A stretch of DNA of 53,128 nucleotides from Nocardia wallacei (GTDB lineage: Bacteria > Actinomycetota > Actinomycetes > Mycobacteriales > Mycobacteriaceae). The notes under the pieces were generated by a model. The model made no database searches and was not told the DNA's origin. It saw nothing but the letters and a program-made list of their open reading frames with translations. Positions 18,020-26,347 of the stretch are shown in pieces. Numbering within the stretch: the first letter of the stretch is position 1; each line of letters starts with the position of its first letter. The stretch lies in the NCBI RefSeq assembly GCF_029868745.1, contig NZ_JARWOP010000208.1:1-53128 (forward strand), given 5' to 3'. The position numbers were made by a program, and so were the translations under genes.

Positions 18020-19255
18020 ATGACCGAAACCACACGAATCGCCGCACGACCCTTGATGGTTTCCGGTAAACCCGTGACCACGCCACTGAAGGACGTCCGC
18101 AACCTGTCGCGCAAGATGGTGGGCCACTTCGTCGACACTGTCGTGCCGTGCCGGACGATGCCCACCGACGCCGTGTCCGGCGACTTCACCTCCGCCACCC
18201 GGCTGTGCCTGGAACTGGCGGTCGCGATGTACGAGGGCAGCGACGTGCCGGAGAAGATCAGCCGCCTCGAGAACGCCGCGGCGGGGTGGGCACAGGAAGG
18301 CATCCCGCTGGGCACGATCCACCGTGCTGTGCACGAGGGCTTCCGGCTCGGCACCGACCTCGTCTACGCCAACGCCACACCCGCCGACTTCGAGGATGTC
18401 AAGCACGCCTCCCGACGCGTGCTCGACGTGCTGGAAACCATCACTGTCACCATCTCCGATGCCTACGTCAAAGAACAGCGCGCCGCGGTCGCCGAACATC
18501 ATCACGCCGTCCATACCCTGACCACTGCTCTGCTGTCCGGCCATCCCACCTCCACCATGGCCCGCGAATGTGGAATCGAGATCGCCGACTCGTATCATGT
18601 GCTGGCCCTTTCGATTCCACCACATCCCGACGAACGCAACCCGGCCCTCAATCGCAGCGTCGTCGCGCGCCGCAAACTTCGTCGCGTCCAGTCAACACTC
18701 GCCACACACAGCAAAGGCAGCGCGCTTTCACTACTCAGCGTCGACGGCGGCACTGCCCTCGTCCCCACCACAGCCCTCGCCGACATCGACCTCGACATAC
18801 TTGTCGACGCCCTGTCCGCTGCCGCACGGGTCCCGATCACCGCGGCCGTCGCCCATGGCGGTCCGGAAACGATCCCCGAAGCCACCAGCCAAGCTCATCA
18901 ACTACTCGACACCGTCGAACACCTCCATGCCCGGCCCGGCCTGCATCGGATGCGCAATTTCGCCGCCGAGTACCAGATCACCCGCCCTGGCGCCGGCCGC
19001 GAAGCTCTCTGCGCTCTCCTCGCTCCGCTTGATGATCACCCCGAACTACTCGAAACCCTCGCCCGGTACATCGCCAACAACCTGAACCGTCGACGCAGCG
19101 CCCGCGATCTGCATGTACACACCAACACTGTCGACTACCGGCTCAAACGTATCGGCCGACTCACCGGCTGCGACCCCACCACCCCCATCGGCCTCTGGTC
19201 CCTCCGATCAGCGCTGTTGGTCCGGCCTACACCACCGACCCAGCGTCGACACTGA
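18020..19255 (+). CDS. PucR-type transcriptional regulator A
   Basis: This regulator has 411 residues. The N-terminal sensor domain (about 20-165) contains LSRKMVGHFVDTVVPCRTMP, EGIPLGTIHRAVHEGFRLGTDLVY and ITVTISDAYVKEQRAAVAEHH and is of the RsbRD/PucR-associated type. A central GGDEF-like region follows (YHVLALSIPPHP, then LSLLSVDGGTALVPTT). The C-terminal HTH_30 domain is NRRRSARDLHVHTNTVDYRLKRIGRLTGCDP. The ATG at 18020 is preferred because GGGAAGGGA precedes it and the paralog at 26348 starts at the same residue (MTET-TR). It is nearly a duplicate of regulator C. The stimulus and targets are unknown; no metabolic gene is adjacent. Confidence 0.9.
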   Translation: MTETTRIAARPLMVSGKPVTTPLKDVRNLSRKMVGHFVDTVVPCRTMPTDAVSGDFTSATRLCLELAVAMYEGSDVPEKISRLENAAAGWAQEGIPLGTIHRAVHEGFRLGTDLVYANATPADFEDVKHASRRVLDVLETITVTISDAYVKEQRAAVAEHHHAVHTLTTALLSGHPTSTMARECGIEIADSYHVLALSIPPHPDERNPALNRSVVARRKLRRVQSTLATHSKGSALSLLSVDGGTALVPTTALADIDLDILVDALSAAARVPITAAVAHGGPETIPEATSQAHQLLDTVEHLHARPGLHRMRNFAAEYQITRPGAGREALCALLAPLDDHPELLETLARYIANNLNRRRSARDLHVHTNTVDYRLKRIGRLTGCDPTTPIGLWSLRSALLVRPTPPTQRRH

Positions 19256-19666
19256 TAGGACTCACTCCTCTACCGCGACCGTCCATCGGTGCCACATGTG
19301 ACTCTCGGTCCGGCCGATCCCGCAAGAGTGCACAATTCGTCCACAACTGATACGCCACCGTCGGACCGACCCGTACCAGGCGGCGACTCGAGTTCGGCAC
19401 GTGTTGTTGTGCCTCCAGGCCAGCTACGCCGGTAGCGGCAACGGCATTTGACGGCTGGGGTGCCGGGTCGCTGGTGCGGGCGGAATCGCCATGACGGGCG
19501 CTGTTTCGAACTCTGTCCCTGTGCTGGCGAGGCCATGAGATATCGGGTGACCGGTCTCCGACCCTGCGGCGTCACCCCGGTCACTGCGGGGCCCGTATGC
19601 GACGGCATTCGGATCTGAGGTACCGGCGCCTCCCCGCGATGGCGTTGGGTTCGTCAACTCGAGGGG
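19256..19666. other. Convergent spacer between PucR-type genes A and B
   Basis: The two regulators converge on this 411-base stretch. No gene or strong hairpin was recognised. Confidence 0.4.
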
Positions 19667-20956
19667 TTACGTTGCGCGTCGGATCCGTGATAGCTGCGGA
19701 GGCGTGATCTGTTGCGGCGGTCGGCCGGCGTTGGCGGCTTCGCTGATATGGGTGCGTGCAACGAGCGCGGCGCGTAGCAGCCCTTGATCGGATACTCGGC
19801 TGGGATCGCATCCGGTCAATCTCGTGATGCGCTTGAGCCGGTAGTCGACGGTGTTGGCATGCAGGTGCAGGTCGCGAGCTGTGGATTGTCGGTCGAGGCC
19901 GTTGCCGAGGTGGGTTTCCAGAGTCTGTAGCAGTTCCGGGTGGTCCTCGAGCGGGGTCAACATGGCAACGAGAGAACTCAGGCCGGGCCCGGGCCGTGTG
20001 AGCTGGTACTCCAGTGCGACGTCAGCCATCCGGTAAACGCCGGCGGGGCGATGCAGCCGCTGGACGGTGTCGAGCAGGTCGTGCGCATGCTTCGCGGCTG
20101 TGGGGATGTCGTCACGGTCGGCGGTCACGGTGGCGGCGGTGATCGGGATCTGTCCCGCTCGGGAGAGTGTGGTGACGAGTTGGTCGAGATCGCTGTCGGC
20201 CAGGGCCGCCGGGATGAGCACTGTGCCACCGGTGATGTTCAGCAGTGCTAGTGTCTGCCCGCGGTGGCCGGTCGCGAGCGCGGATTGCACACGGCGGAGT
20301 TTGCGTCGGGCTACCACCTTGGGATCGAGGCCGGCCAGCTGTTCCTCAGGATGAGGGGGAAGCGCCATGGCCACGACGTGATAGGCGTCGACGACGTCGA
20401 TACCGCATTCTCGGATCATGCTGGAGGTGGCGGCGTGTCCGCTCAGCAGCGCGGAGGTGAGCGTGTGTGCAGCTGTATGGTGTTCGGCGACGACAGCTCG
20501 CAGTTCCCGTACGTAGGCCCGCGACATCGTTGTGGTGATCACGCCGAGGATATCGAGCAGCTGGCGGCCGAGTCCTTTTACAGCCTCGAAGTCGTCCGGG
20601 GTGGCCTCGGCATGGGCTAGATCGGTACCGAGGCGAAATCCTTCGTGCACCGCGGCGTGAATGATGTCCAGGGGGATACCTTCACGCGCCCACTGCGCGG
20701 CCGCGTCCTCGAGCCAGGTGATCTTCGGTGGAACGTCACCGCTTTTGATGATCGCCAGTGCCAGTTCCAGACACTGGCGAGTGACCGATGTGATGTCGCC
20801 GTTCAGAAGCTCCGCCGGCAAGGTCCGGCATGGGGCGATATTGTCAGTGAATAGCGTTACCATTTGTCGGGACACGGCCCGGACATCGCGTAGCGATGAT
20901 ATTAGCTGCCGATTCGAAGAGTTCGAACCGGATTGTATCGATTGGGTAGCTGACAC
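19667..20956 (-). CDS. PucR-type transcriptional regulator B
   Basis: Regulator B has 429 residues with the same three-part layout as regulators A and C but clearly more diverged. The sensor part is VSRQMVTLFTDNIAPCRTLPAE, then WAREGIPLDIIHAAVHEGFR and ITTTMSRAYVRELRAVVAEHH. The middle is YHVVAMALPPHPEE and LALLNITGGTVLIP, and the HTH is DRQSTARDLHLHANTVDYRLKRITRLTGCDP. The GTG start is supported by GAAAGGA about seven bases upstream. It is transcribed convergently to A and divergently from the region leading to the small secreted peptide and the SulP-carbonic anhydrase gene. A link with that transporter is possible but unproven. Confidence 0.9.
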   Translation of the reverse strand: MSATQSIQSGSNSSNRQLISSLRDVRAVSRQMVTLFTDNIAPCRTLPAELLNGDITSVTRQCLELALAIIKSGDVPPKITWLEDAAAQWAREGIPLDIIHAAVHEGFRLGTDLAHAEATPDDFEAVKGLGRQLLDILGVITTTMSRAYVRELRAVVAEHHTAAHTLTSALLSGHAATSSMIRECGIDVVDAYHVVAMALPPHPEEQLAGLDPKVVARRKLRRVQSALATGHRGQTLALLNITGGTVLIPAALADSDLDQLVTTLSRAGQIPITAATVTADRDDIPTAAKHAHDLLDTVQRLHRPAGVYRMADVALEYQLTRPGPGLSSLVAMLTPLEDHPELLQTLETHLGNGLDRQSTARDLHLHANTVDYRLKRITRLTGCDPSRVSDQGLLRAALVARTHISEAANAGRPPQQITPPQLSRIRRAT

Positions 20957-21285
20957 CGCCGAGTCCTTTCCGCCGATAAATTCCCTCTCTTGTCCTTCGC
21001 CCCCGGGTAGCGGTCACCGGTGCGCTCCTGAGGCGATCGCATCGGTTCACACCCTCGGGGCCTGGCTGAAGAGAGTCGGCCAACATTTTGAATAGTTGAA
21101 GACCCGCAAAGTTTTCCTCGTCGAGTCGAATTTGCAAGCTGATGCTATCCGCGGACTGGTCCGGATTCCGGCGTTGTGGCTGGGTTTGCTGCACAGGCTG
21201 AAACGCGGCGGCGACCCGAAATGGAACCGGGGAGTTGAGCACCATGAACGGTTTCGCCGCCGCGCAGAAGTTTTAGCTCGGCCTG
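20957..21285. other. Spacer between PucR-type gene B and the small secreted peptide gene
   Basis: This 329-base stretch should hold the promoter of the leftward regulator. No gene is supported. Confidence 0.35.
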
Positions 21286-21465
21286 TTACAGGCAGAAGCT
21301 CAGATCGCCCGAGCCGGTCGGCGCGGGAATGGGAACACACACTTCCACAGAGCCTGCGACCGGGGTGGCCGCGGGGGCGTCCGCCGCAGCCGTGCCTGCG
21401 CCGAGGGCGGTGGCCGACAGTGCGAACGCGACGACGGCTAGCGGGCGGATAATCCTTGAGTTCAT
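21286..21465 (-). CDS. Small secreted peptide (59 residues)
   Basis: This short leftward gene starts MNSRIIRPLAVVAFALSATA and continues LGAGTAAADAPAATPVAG, a textbook Sec signal peptide with cleavage likely after AAA or ADA (about residue 28-30). The mature peptide is only about 30 residues, with two Cys (SVEVCVPIPAPTGSGDLSFC) placed close to the C-terminus and able to form one disulfide. An AGGA ribosome site precedes the ATG by about nine bases, and the third codon positions are GC-rich, as in real genes here. Similar short secreted proteins are frequent in mycolata, but no function is recognised. Confidence 0.65.
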   Translation of the reverse strand: MNSRIIRPLAVVAFALSATALGAGTAAADAPAATPVAGSVEVCVPIPAPTGSGDLSFCL

Positions 21466-21967
21466 ACAGTCATCCTCGGTTGTGCTTGTGAAATGTCCCA
21501 GGTTCGGGACCGCTCAATCTGAACACGTCCCAGCATGTCATCGCCAGACATTCTCCAGAGTTTGTATTCCGAGGGCAGGTTCGTCCCGAAGGCTTCGGGA
21601 CCATTCACAACAAGTCGGCGGCGCTCACAATGACTATGTCGTGATAATTCATAAGGATTCTGCGGGCTTGTTGTGATCCGAACCGCTGAACGAAATGCTC
21701 GGATGCCCGGCTGTAAAGCATTGACGACCATGTCATGACACTGAGGAAAACGAGGAGATTTGGGCTGGTGGCGGTCATAAACATTCTCCGAAGAAGTGTT
21801 TCGCTGCACTGTTGCCGCTACTTTGATCATGCAAAATTCCTCGTCCTCACGGCTGACATCTGCCGGACTCAGATACTCGGACATCGTTTTTCTGTAGGCG
21901 CTTTCAAATGCCTGGAGAACCTGTCCGTCCGACCGGCCCGGCTGTGCCGGCCTGGTGAAGGAGATTT
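21466..21967. other. Lower-GC upstream region of the SulP-carbonic anhydrase gene
   Basis: This 502-base divergent spacer is visibly less GC-rich than its neighbours, as expected for a regulatory region. It must contain the promoters of the small secreted peptide and of the transporter fusion. GAAGGAGA at 21957-21964 is the ribosome site of the latter. Confidence 0.45.
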
Positions 21968-24184
21968 ATGTCCCCCGACACCGATACGACGCCAGACACC
22001 TCTCTGCGGAGGCTCTGGTCCGATCGGCTCGCGTCGATCACCCGCCACGATTTGCCAGCTTCTATTGTGGTGTTTCTCGTCGCCTTGCCGCTGTCGCTCG
22101 GCATCGCCATCGCCGCAGACGCTCCCGTCTCTGCCGGGCTGATCGCGGCCGCTGTGGGCGGTATCGTCGTCGGTCTCGTCGGTGGTTCCCCGCTACAGGT
22201 CAGTGGCCCAGCCGCCGGTCTCACCGTGGTCGTCGCCGAGACCATTCACCAGTTCGGCTGGAAGACAACCTGTTTCATCACCGTCGGGGCCGGGCTGCTG
22301 CAGATCGTGTTCGGGCTGAGCCGAATCGCGCGTGCCGCACTGGCGATCGCTCCCGTGGTCGTGCATGCCATGCTCGCCGGTATCGGTATCACTATCGCGC
22401 TGCAGCAGGTGCACGTGCTGCTGGGCGCCACCTCGTTCAGTTCGGCCTTCGAAAATCTCAGCGAGCTGCCCGGGCAGCTGTTCAACCTACGCGCCGACGA
22501 CTTCGCCGTCGGCGTCATCGTCATCGGCGTCATCGTCGCCTGGCGCTGGGTGCCGGTGAGAGTGCGGCTGATCCCTGGCCCGCTGGTAGCGGTCGTACTG
22601 GGCACCGTGCTGTCGCTGGTGCTGCCCGGCGATCCGAGTCGCATCGAAATCGACGGGTCACTGTTCGACGCGATCGGCCTGCCCGGCCTGCCCAGCGGCG
22701 ACTGGGCCGGCATCGTGCTGGCGATACTGACCGTCGCGCTGATCGCCAGCGTGGAGAGCCTGCTGTCGGCGGTCGCGGTGGACAAGTTGCACACCGGCGA
22801 GCGCACCGACTTCGATCGCGAGTTGATGGCGCAGGGTGCGGCCAACCTGGCCTCCGGCATGCTCGGCGGCCTGCCGGTGACGGGCGTGATCGTGCGCAGT
22901 TCCACCAACGTCGCCGCTGGGGCGCGCACCCCGGCCTCGGCGGTCTTGCACGGTGTGTGGATCCTGGTGTTCTCGATCGGGCTGGTCGGTGTCGTGCAGC
23001 AGGTGCCGAAGTCGGCGTTGGCGGGATTGCTCATCGTGGTGGGTGTGCAACTGGTGAAGTTGGCGCACATCCGGCTGGCCCACCGCACCGGCGATCTGGC
23101 GGTGTACGTGGTGACCATGGCGTGTGTCGTCTTCCTGAATCTGCTCGAGGGCGTGCTGATCGGCCTGGGGCTGGCGTTCGTGCTGCTGCTGTGGCGCGTG
23201 GTACGGGTGTCGGTGCACGCCGCCCCGGTGCCGGGGAGCGAGCGTTGGATCGTCGGTATCGACGGCACCTGCACCTTCCTGGCGCTGCCGAAGCTGACCA
23301 AGGAGCTGACCGAGGTGCCCAGCGGCGCCGATGTGCTGATCGAGCTGACCGTGGATTTCCTCGACCATGCCGCCTACGAGGCTCTCCACGACTGGGCGCG
23401 CCAGCACGAAAACACCGGGGGCACCGTCGAATTCGCCGAGATCGGCACCGCCCGAATGGCACATGCGCTGACCGGCCCGCCGATGCGCGGCCGGACACGC
23501 GGCATGCTGGACGGAGTGCTCGCTCCATGGCGCGACCGCAGCGACGACCCGCTCGCGGCCGGTGTGGCGTCGTATCACCGTAGCCACGCCCACGTGGTGC
23601 GGCCGCACCTGGATCAACTGCGCGAGCGGCAGGACCCGCATTCGCTGTTTTTGACCTGTGCGGATTCCCGCATCGTGCCGAATGTGATCACCAGCAGCGG
23701 CCCGGGTGATATGTTCACCGTCCGCAACGTCGGTAATCTGCGTCCCGCCGATGGGTCGGACGCGTCGCTCGAGGCGGCGTTGTCCTTCGCGGTGGACCAC
23801 CTCGAGGTGCGCAACGTGGTGGTGTGCGGTCACTCCGCGTGCGGTGCGATGACGACATTGCTGGCCGGGACTTCAGCCGGGCCGGGCATGGACAACTGGC
23901 TCGCGCACGCCCGGCCGAGTCTGGACGCCTACTGTGCCGGGCACCCGGTCGCGACGGCCGCTGCGGCGGCGGGGTACGACGAGGCTGCGCAGCTTGCCAT
24001 GGTGAACGTCGCTGTGCAGCTGGAGTCCCTGCACCGCCACCCGGTGATCCGCAGGGCAGTTGCCGAACGCGGTCTCACGCTGTCGGGCTTGTTCTTCGAT
24101 ATCGCATCAGCGTGTGTACTGGAAGTCACCGCTGAGGGTATCGGCGAAGTCGCCGACCCGGTTGGCACCGCGGTAACCGTCTGA
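21968..24184 (+). CDS. SulP-family anion transporter fused to a beta-carbonic anhydrase
   Basis: This is a 738-residue fusion. Residues about 15-415 form a SulP membrane domain with 10-14 helices (LPASIVVFLVALPLSLGIAI, GGIVVGLVGGSPLQVSGPAA, NLASGMLGGLPVTGVIVRSS are family signatures). Residues about 418-490 are a STAS-like domain (ERWIVGIDGTCTFLALPKL). The C-terminal 200 residues are a beta-class carbonic anhydrase: LTCADSR (Cys564, Asp566, Arg568) and CGHSACGA (His622, Cys625) give the complete Zn and catalytic set. The likely role is bicarbonate uptake coupled to CO2/HCO3- interconversion at the inner face of the membrane. The gene has a strong ribosome site (GAAGGAGA) and stands alone. A convergent TetR gene lies 49 bases downstream. 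Confidence 0.95.
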   Translation: MSPDTDTTPDTSLRRLWSDRLASITRHDLPASIVVFLVALPLSLGIAIAADAPVSAGLIAAAVGGIVVGLVGGSPLQVSGPAAGLTVVVAETIHQFGWKTTCFITVGAGLLQIVFGLSRIARAALAIAPVVVHAMLAGIGITIALQQVHVLLGATSFSSAFENLSELPGQLFNLRADDFAVGVIVIGVIVAWRWVPVRVRLIPGPLVAVVLGTVLSLVLPGDPSRIEIDGSLFDAIGLPGLPSGDWAGIVLAILTVALIASVESLLSAVAVDKLHTGERTDFDRELMAQGAANLASGMLGGLPVTGVIVRSSTNVAAGARTPASAVLHGVWILVFSIGLVGVVQQVPKSALAGLLIVVGVQLVKLAHIRLAHRTGDLAVYVVTMACVVFLNLLEGVLIGLGLAFVLLLWRVVRVSVHAAPVPGSERWIVGIDGTCTFLALPKLTKELTEVPSGADVLIELTVDFLDHAAYEALHDWARQHENTGGTVEFAEIGTARMAHALTGPPMRGRTRGMLDGVLAPWRDRSDDPLAAGVASYHRSHAHVVRPHLDQLRERQDPHSLFLTCADSRIVPNVITSSGPGDMFTVRNVGNLRPADGSDASLEAALSFAVDHLEVRNVVVCGHSACGAMTTLLAGTSAGPGMDNWLAHARPSLDAYCAGHPVATAAAAAGYDEAAQLAMVNVAVQLESLHRHPVIRRAVAERGLTLSGLFFDIASACVLEVTAEGIGEVADPVGTAVTV

Positions 24185-24233
24185 GCCCGCTCGCGCGACC
24201 GGCTCGCTCCACCGACGTGTTCTGGTGTATCGC

Positions 24234-24878
24234 TCATGATTTGTCGAGGCGTTCGCGGACCGCCGAGAATATGGACGCGCAAGCCTCGATGAGGTCGCTC
24301 GGAGTCTGCTGCCGGCCGGTCATCAGCCAGTCGACGAGCAGGTGATTGACTCCACCGGCCAACACGACGGCCATCGATCGGATCTGCGGTGTTACCGGCT
24401 CAGCTCGGGAGGCTGCCCATGTGGCAACGATGATGTCCGTGAACTCGGCCAGCACCGCATGCCGGCGCTGTTCCATCGCCTCGGAGACACCCACGACTTC
24501 GATCAGATCCACCCGTGCCCGCCGGGGGTCGTCAGTGAGATAGCCGATGAAGGCTGCCAGGCCGGCGTGGGTGACGGCGTCGAGATCCGGCGCTGCGTCT
24601 TGTATGGCCGCGAGGACTGCCGAGCGCATGTCCTCGGCGAGACCGGCGTATACGGCGGCGAGGCAGTCCTCGCGGTCGGCAAAGGACTCGTAGAAGTACC
24701 GCTCGCTCAGGCCCGCCGCCCGACAGATCTGCTTGACCGGGCTACTCGCATACCCAGTCGTGCCGAACAGCTCCAACGCGGCGGCCAATATCGCGGCCCG
24801 GCGCTGGCGGACGCGCTCAGCGGGAGTGAGCCCGGCGTATCTCCGGCCTGTCGACGCGGTGCTGGAATCCCGGTTCAT
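24234..24878 (-). CDS. TetR-family transcriptional regulator
   Basis: The protein has 214 residues. The N-terminal TetR HTH is AERVRQRRAAILAAALELFG, with CRAAGLSERYFYESFADRED as recognition and tyrosine-containing helices. The C-terminal ligand domain is alpha-helical (LAAFIGYLTDDPRRARVDLIEV, VNHLLVDWLM). The ATG at 24878 is chosen because AAGGAAAGG precedes it. The longer frame from 24932 would run through a palindrome at 24925-24946 that is better explained as the operator. It is divergent from the truncated IS481 gene and convergent with the SulP fusion; the regulated gene is not evident apart from autoregulation. Confidence 0.9.
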   Translation of the reverse strand: MNRDSSTASTGRRYAGLTPAERVRQRRAAILAAALELFGTTGYASSPVKQICRAAGLSERYFYESFADREDCLAAVYAGLAEDMRSAVLAAIQDAAPDLDAVTHAGLAAFIGYLTDDPRRARVDLIEVVGVSEAMEQRRHAVLAEFTDIIVATWAASRAEPVTPQIRSMAVVLAGGVNHLLVDWLMTGRQQTPSDLIEACASIFSAVRERLDKS

Positions 24879-25225
24879 CGACCCCTTTCCTTCGTCGTTA
24901 TGCCGTGCGATACTGAGGCACACATTTGACATGGTCTCGTGTCAAAAGCGGTGAAAGAGTGCCTGACCTGCAATGACAGTACGTATTTGCGGCCGACCGT
25001 TTGGGTCGGCGCCGCCGGTGGCATCGGCTGTGAAAAGGCCCCTGCACCACCGTGCGGGACGTGTGGGCCTTTGCCGATCGTGTTGCCGCGCAGGGACGGT
25101 GCAGCCGATCGGCCCGCAGGTGGGTTCGCTTCGGATGCCGATCCTGTGTCGATGTTCCTGCAGTCTCTGTCGCGATGCGCTACGGGCCCACGAGCCCGCC
25201 TGACCGACTTCCCGAAAGGACGCCT
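24879..25225. other. Divergent spacer with TetR operator candidate and a hairpin
   Basis: Besides the palindrome at 24925-24946, a stem of AAAGGCCC (25034-25041) with GGGCCTTT (25065-25072) is present around a 23-base loop. No gene is supported. Confidence 0.45.
24925..24946. promoter_or_regulatory. Palindrome TTTGACA-N8-TGTCAAA upstream of the TetR gene
   Basis: Perfect 7-base arms are spaced by eight bases, about 47 bases before the chosen TetR start. The length and spacing fit a TetR-dimer operator for autoregulation. Confidence 0.55.
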
Positions 25226-25708
25226 ATGACCGCCAGTGAGTCGCTCGCCCCGCCACGGTCGGCCCCGGAAACCGAGGGCATCTACCTCATCGGTCCGCGC
25301 AGGCATCGGCCTGAGCCCGTTCCGCCGAAGATATTGTGGGAGCAGCGGTATCGCGCCGTGATGGAGATCCGTGCCGGACAGTCGCCGAGTGAGGTCGCCG
25401 CCCGGCACGGAGTGACGCGGCAAACAGTAGTCAAGTGGCTCAAACGGTACGAGAGCGACGGTCCGGACGGTTTGCACGATCAATCCCGGCGACCGCGTCA
25501 CAGCCCCACCCGCATCGCCGCCGATATCGAAGCCACAATTTGCGACCTGCGCCGCGCACATCGCCGATGGAGCGCCCAGCGTATCCGCGACGAACTCGAC
25601 CGCCACGGCGTCGTACCGGTGCCTTCGCGGATCACGGTGCACCGGATCCTGGTCCGCAACGAGTTGGTACAACGCAGGCACGCACTCGTGACAACCCGCC
25701 ACCGATGA
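25226..25708 (+). CDS. Truncated IS481-type transposase or stand-alone HTH protein
   Basis: This is a 160-residue product with two helix-turn-helix units typical of IS481 N-termini: RAGQSPSEVAARHGVTRQTVVKWLKRYES with LHDQSRRPRHSP, then DLRRAHRRWSAQRIRDELD with SRITVHRILVRNELV. It ends at TTRHR, just where the DDE catalytic core should begin. A trace of that core (MWQIP, resembling the usual LWQxD) can be read about 35 bases later in another frame. It is therefore probably an IS fragment, although such HTH-only proteins might act as DNA binders. A ribosome site GAAAGGA lies five bases before the ATG. Confidence 0.65.
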   Translation: MTASESLAPPRSAPETEGIYLIGPRRHRPEPVPPKILWEQRYRAVMEIRAGQSPSEVAARHGVTRQTVVKWLKRYESDGPDGLHDQSRRPRHSPTRIAADIEATICDLRRAHRRWSAQRIRDELDRHGVVPVPSRITVHRILVRNELVQRRHALVTTRHR

Positions 25709-25774
25709 ACCCACCGGCCCCGCCCGCCGCCGCGAGCACCTCATGTGGCAAATCCCCGAGTTCGGAGGGGCGGA

Positions 25775-26122
25775 TCATGCGCATCGGTAAGCGCGAGTAA
25801 CAGCGTGGCGCAGCATGTCTCGCAGCCAGGCCGCCGAATCGCCGGCATCTTCGATCTCCGCCCGGACCGGAACGTGGCCGCCGTGATCGCGGAGCCCGGT
25901 AGCCAGCCCCTCGGTGACCATGGCATGCACGTCGTGGAGCGGAACTCCGAGCCGCGCGCACCGCGCCGCGACGTCCTCCAGCCATCTCAGGGTCGTCCCG
26001 CCCGCGTCCTCGGCGGCGCCGACCAGAGCGAGTGCGACACCGAACCCCGCAGCCAAAGCCGAATCAGACGCCGCTTCGAAATCGTGCCGGCCAGACCGGC
26101 ACAGTTCAGGGTCCGCACTCAT
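25775..26122 (-). CDS. Stand-alone sensor domain related to the PucR-type regulators
   Basis: This 115-residue protein aligns with the sensor domain of the neighbouring PucR-type proteins. GVALALVGAAEDAGGTTLRWLEDVAARCARLGVPLHDVHAMVTEGLATGL matches their ELALAIIKSGDVPPKITWLEDAAAQWAREGIPLDIIHAAVHEGFRLG segment, and WLRDMLRHAVTRAYRCA matches LLDILGVITTTMSRAYV. It lacks the GGDEF-like and HTH parts. It is divergent from regulator C, 225 bases away. It could be an eroded copy or a real single-domain modulator that pairs with the full-length regulators. The frame is intact and codon use normal. Confidence 0.6.
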   Translation of the reverse strand: MSADPELCRSGRHDFEAASDSALAAGFGVALALVGAAEDAGGTTLRWLEDVAARCARLGVPLHDVHAMVTEGLATGLRDHGGHVPVRAEIEDAGDSAAWLRDMLRHAVTRAYRCA

Positions 26123-26347
26123 GTGTACCGCCTCTCATCGCAGGTACGCCCTTGTTACGACCACCGTAAGCGTTACTGGTCGGTCGCCCATTCCGGGCGT
26201 CGAGTTTTGTGCTCGGACACAGCCGATCGTGTAACTACTTCTACCCGCACCCAATCCTGTCGAGATCCCTGAACAGCACGACATCGCATTGTTAGGTTAA
26301 ATCCTCCCGTGGCCGGGTGACACGGGCGATGGAATGGAGTATCGACC

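Noticed and set aside
21955..23583. Second long + strand frame overlapping the SulP-carbonic anhydrase gene
   Set aside because: Arg-rich translation with no domains; the overlapping frame has complete SulP and anhydrase motifs and its own ribosome site.
24879..24932. Longer N-terminus for the TetR protein starting at 24932
   Set aside because: No ribosome site there, and the extension would overlap the TTTGACA/TGTCAAA palindrome; the start at 24878 has a good ribosome site.
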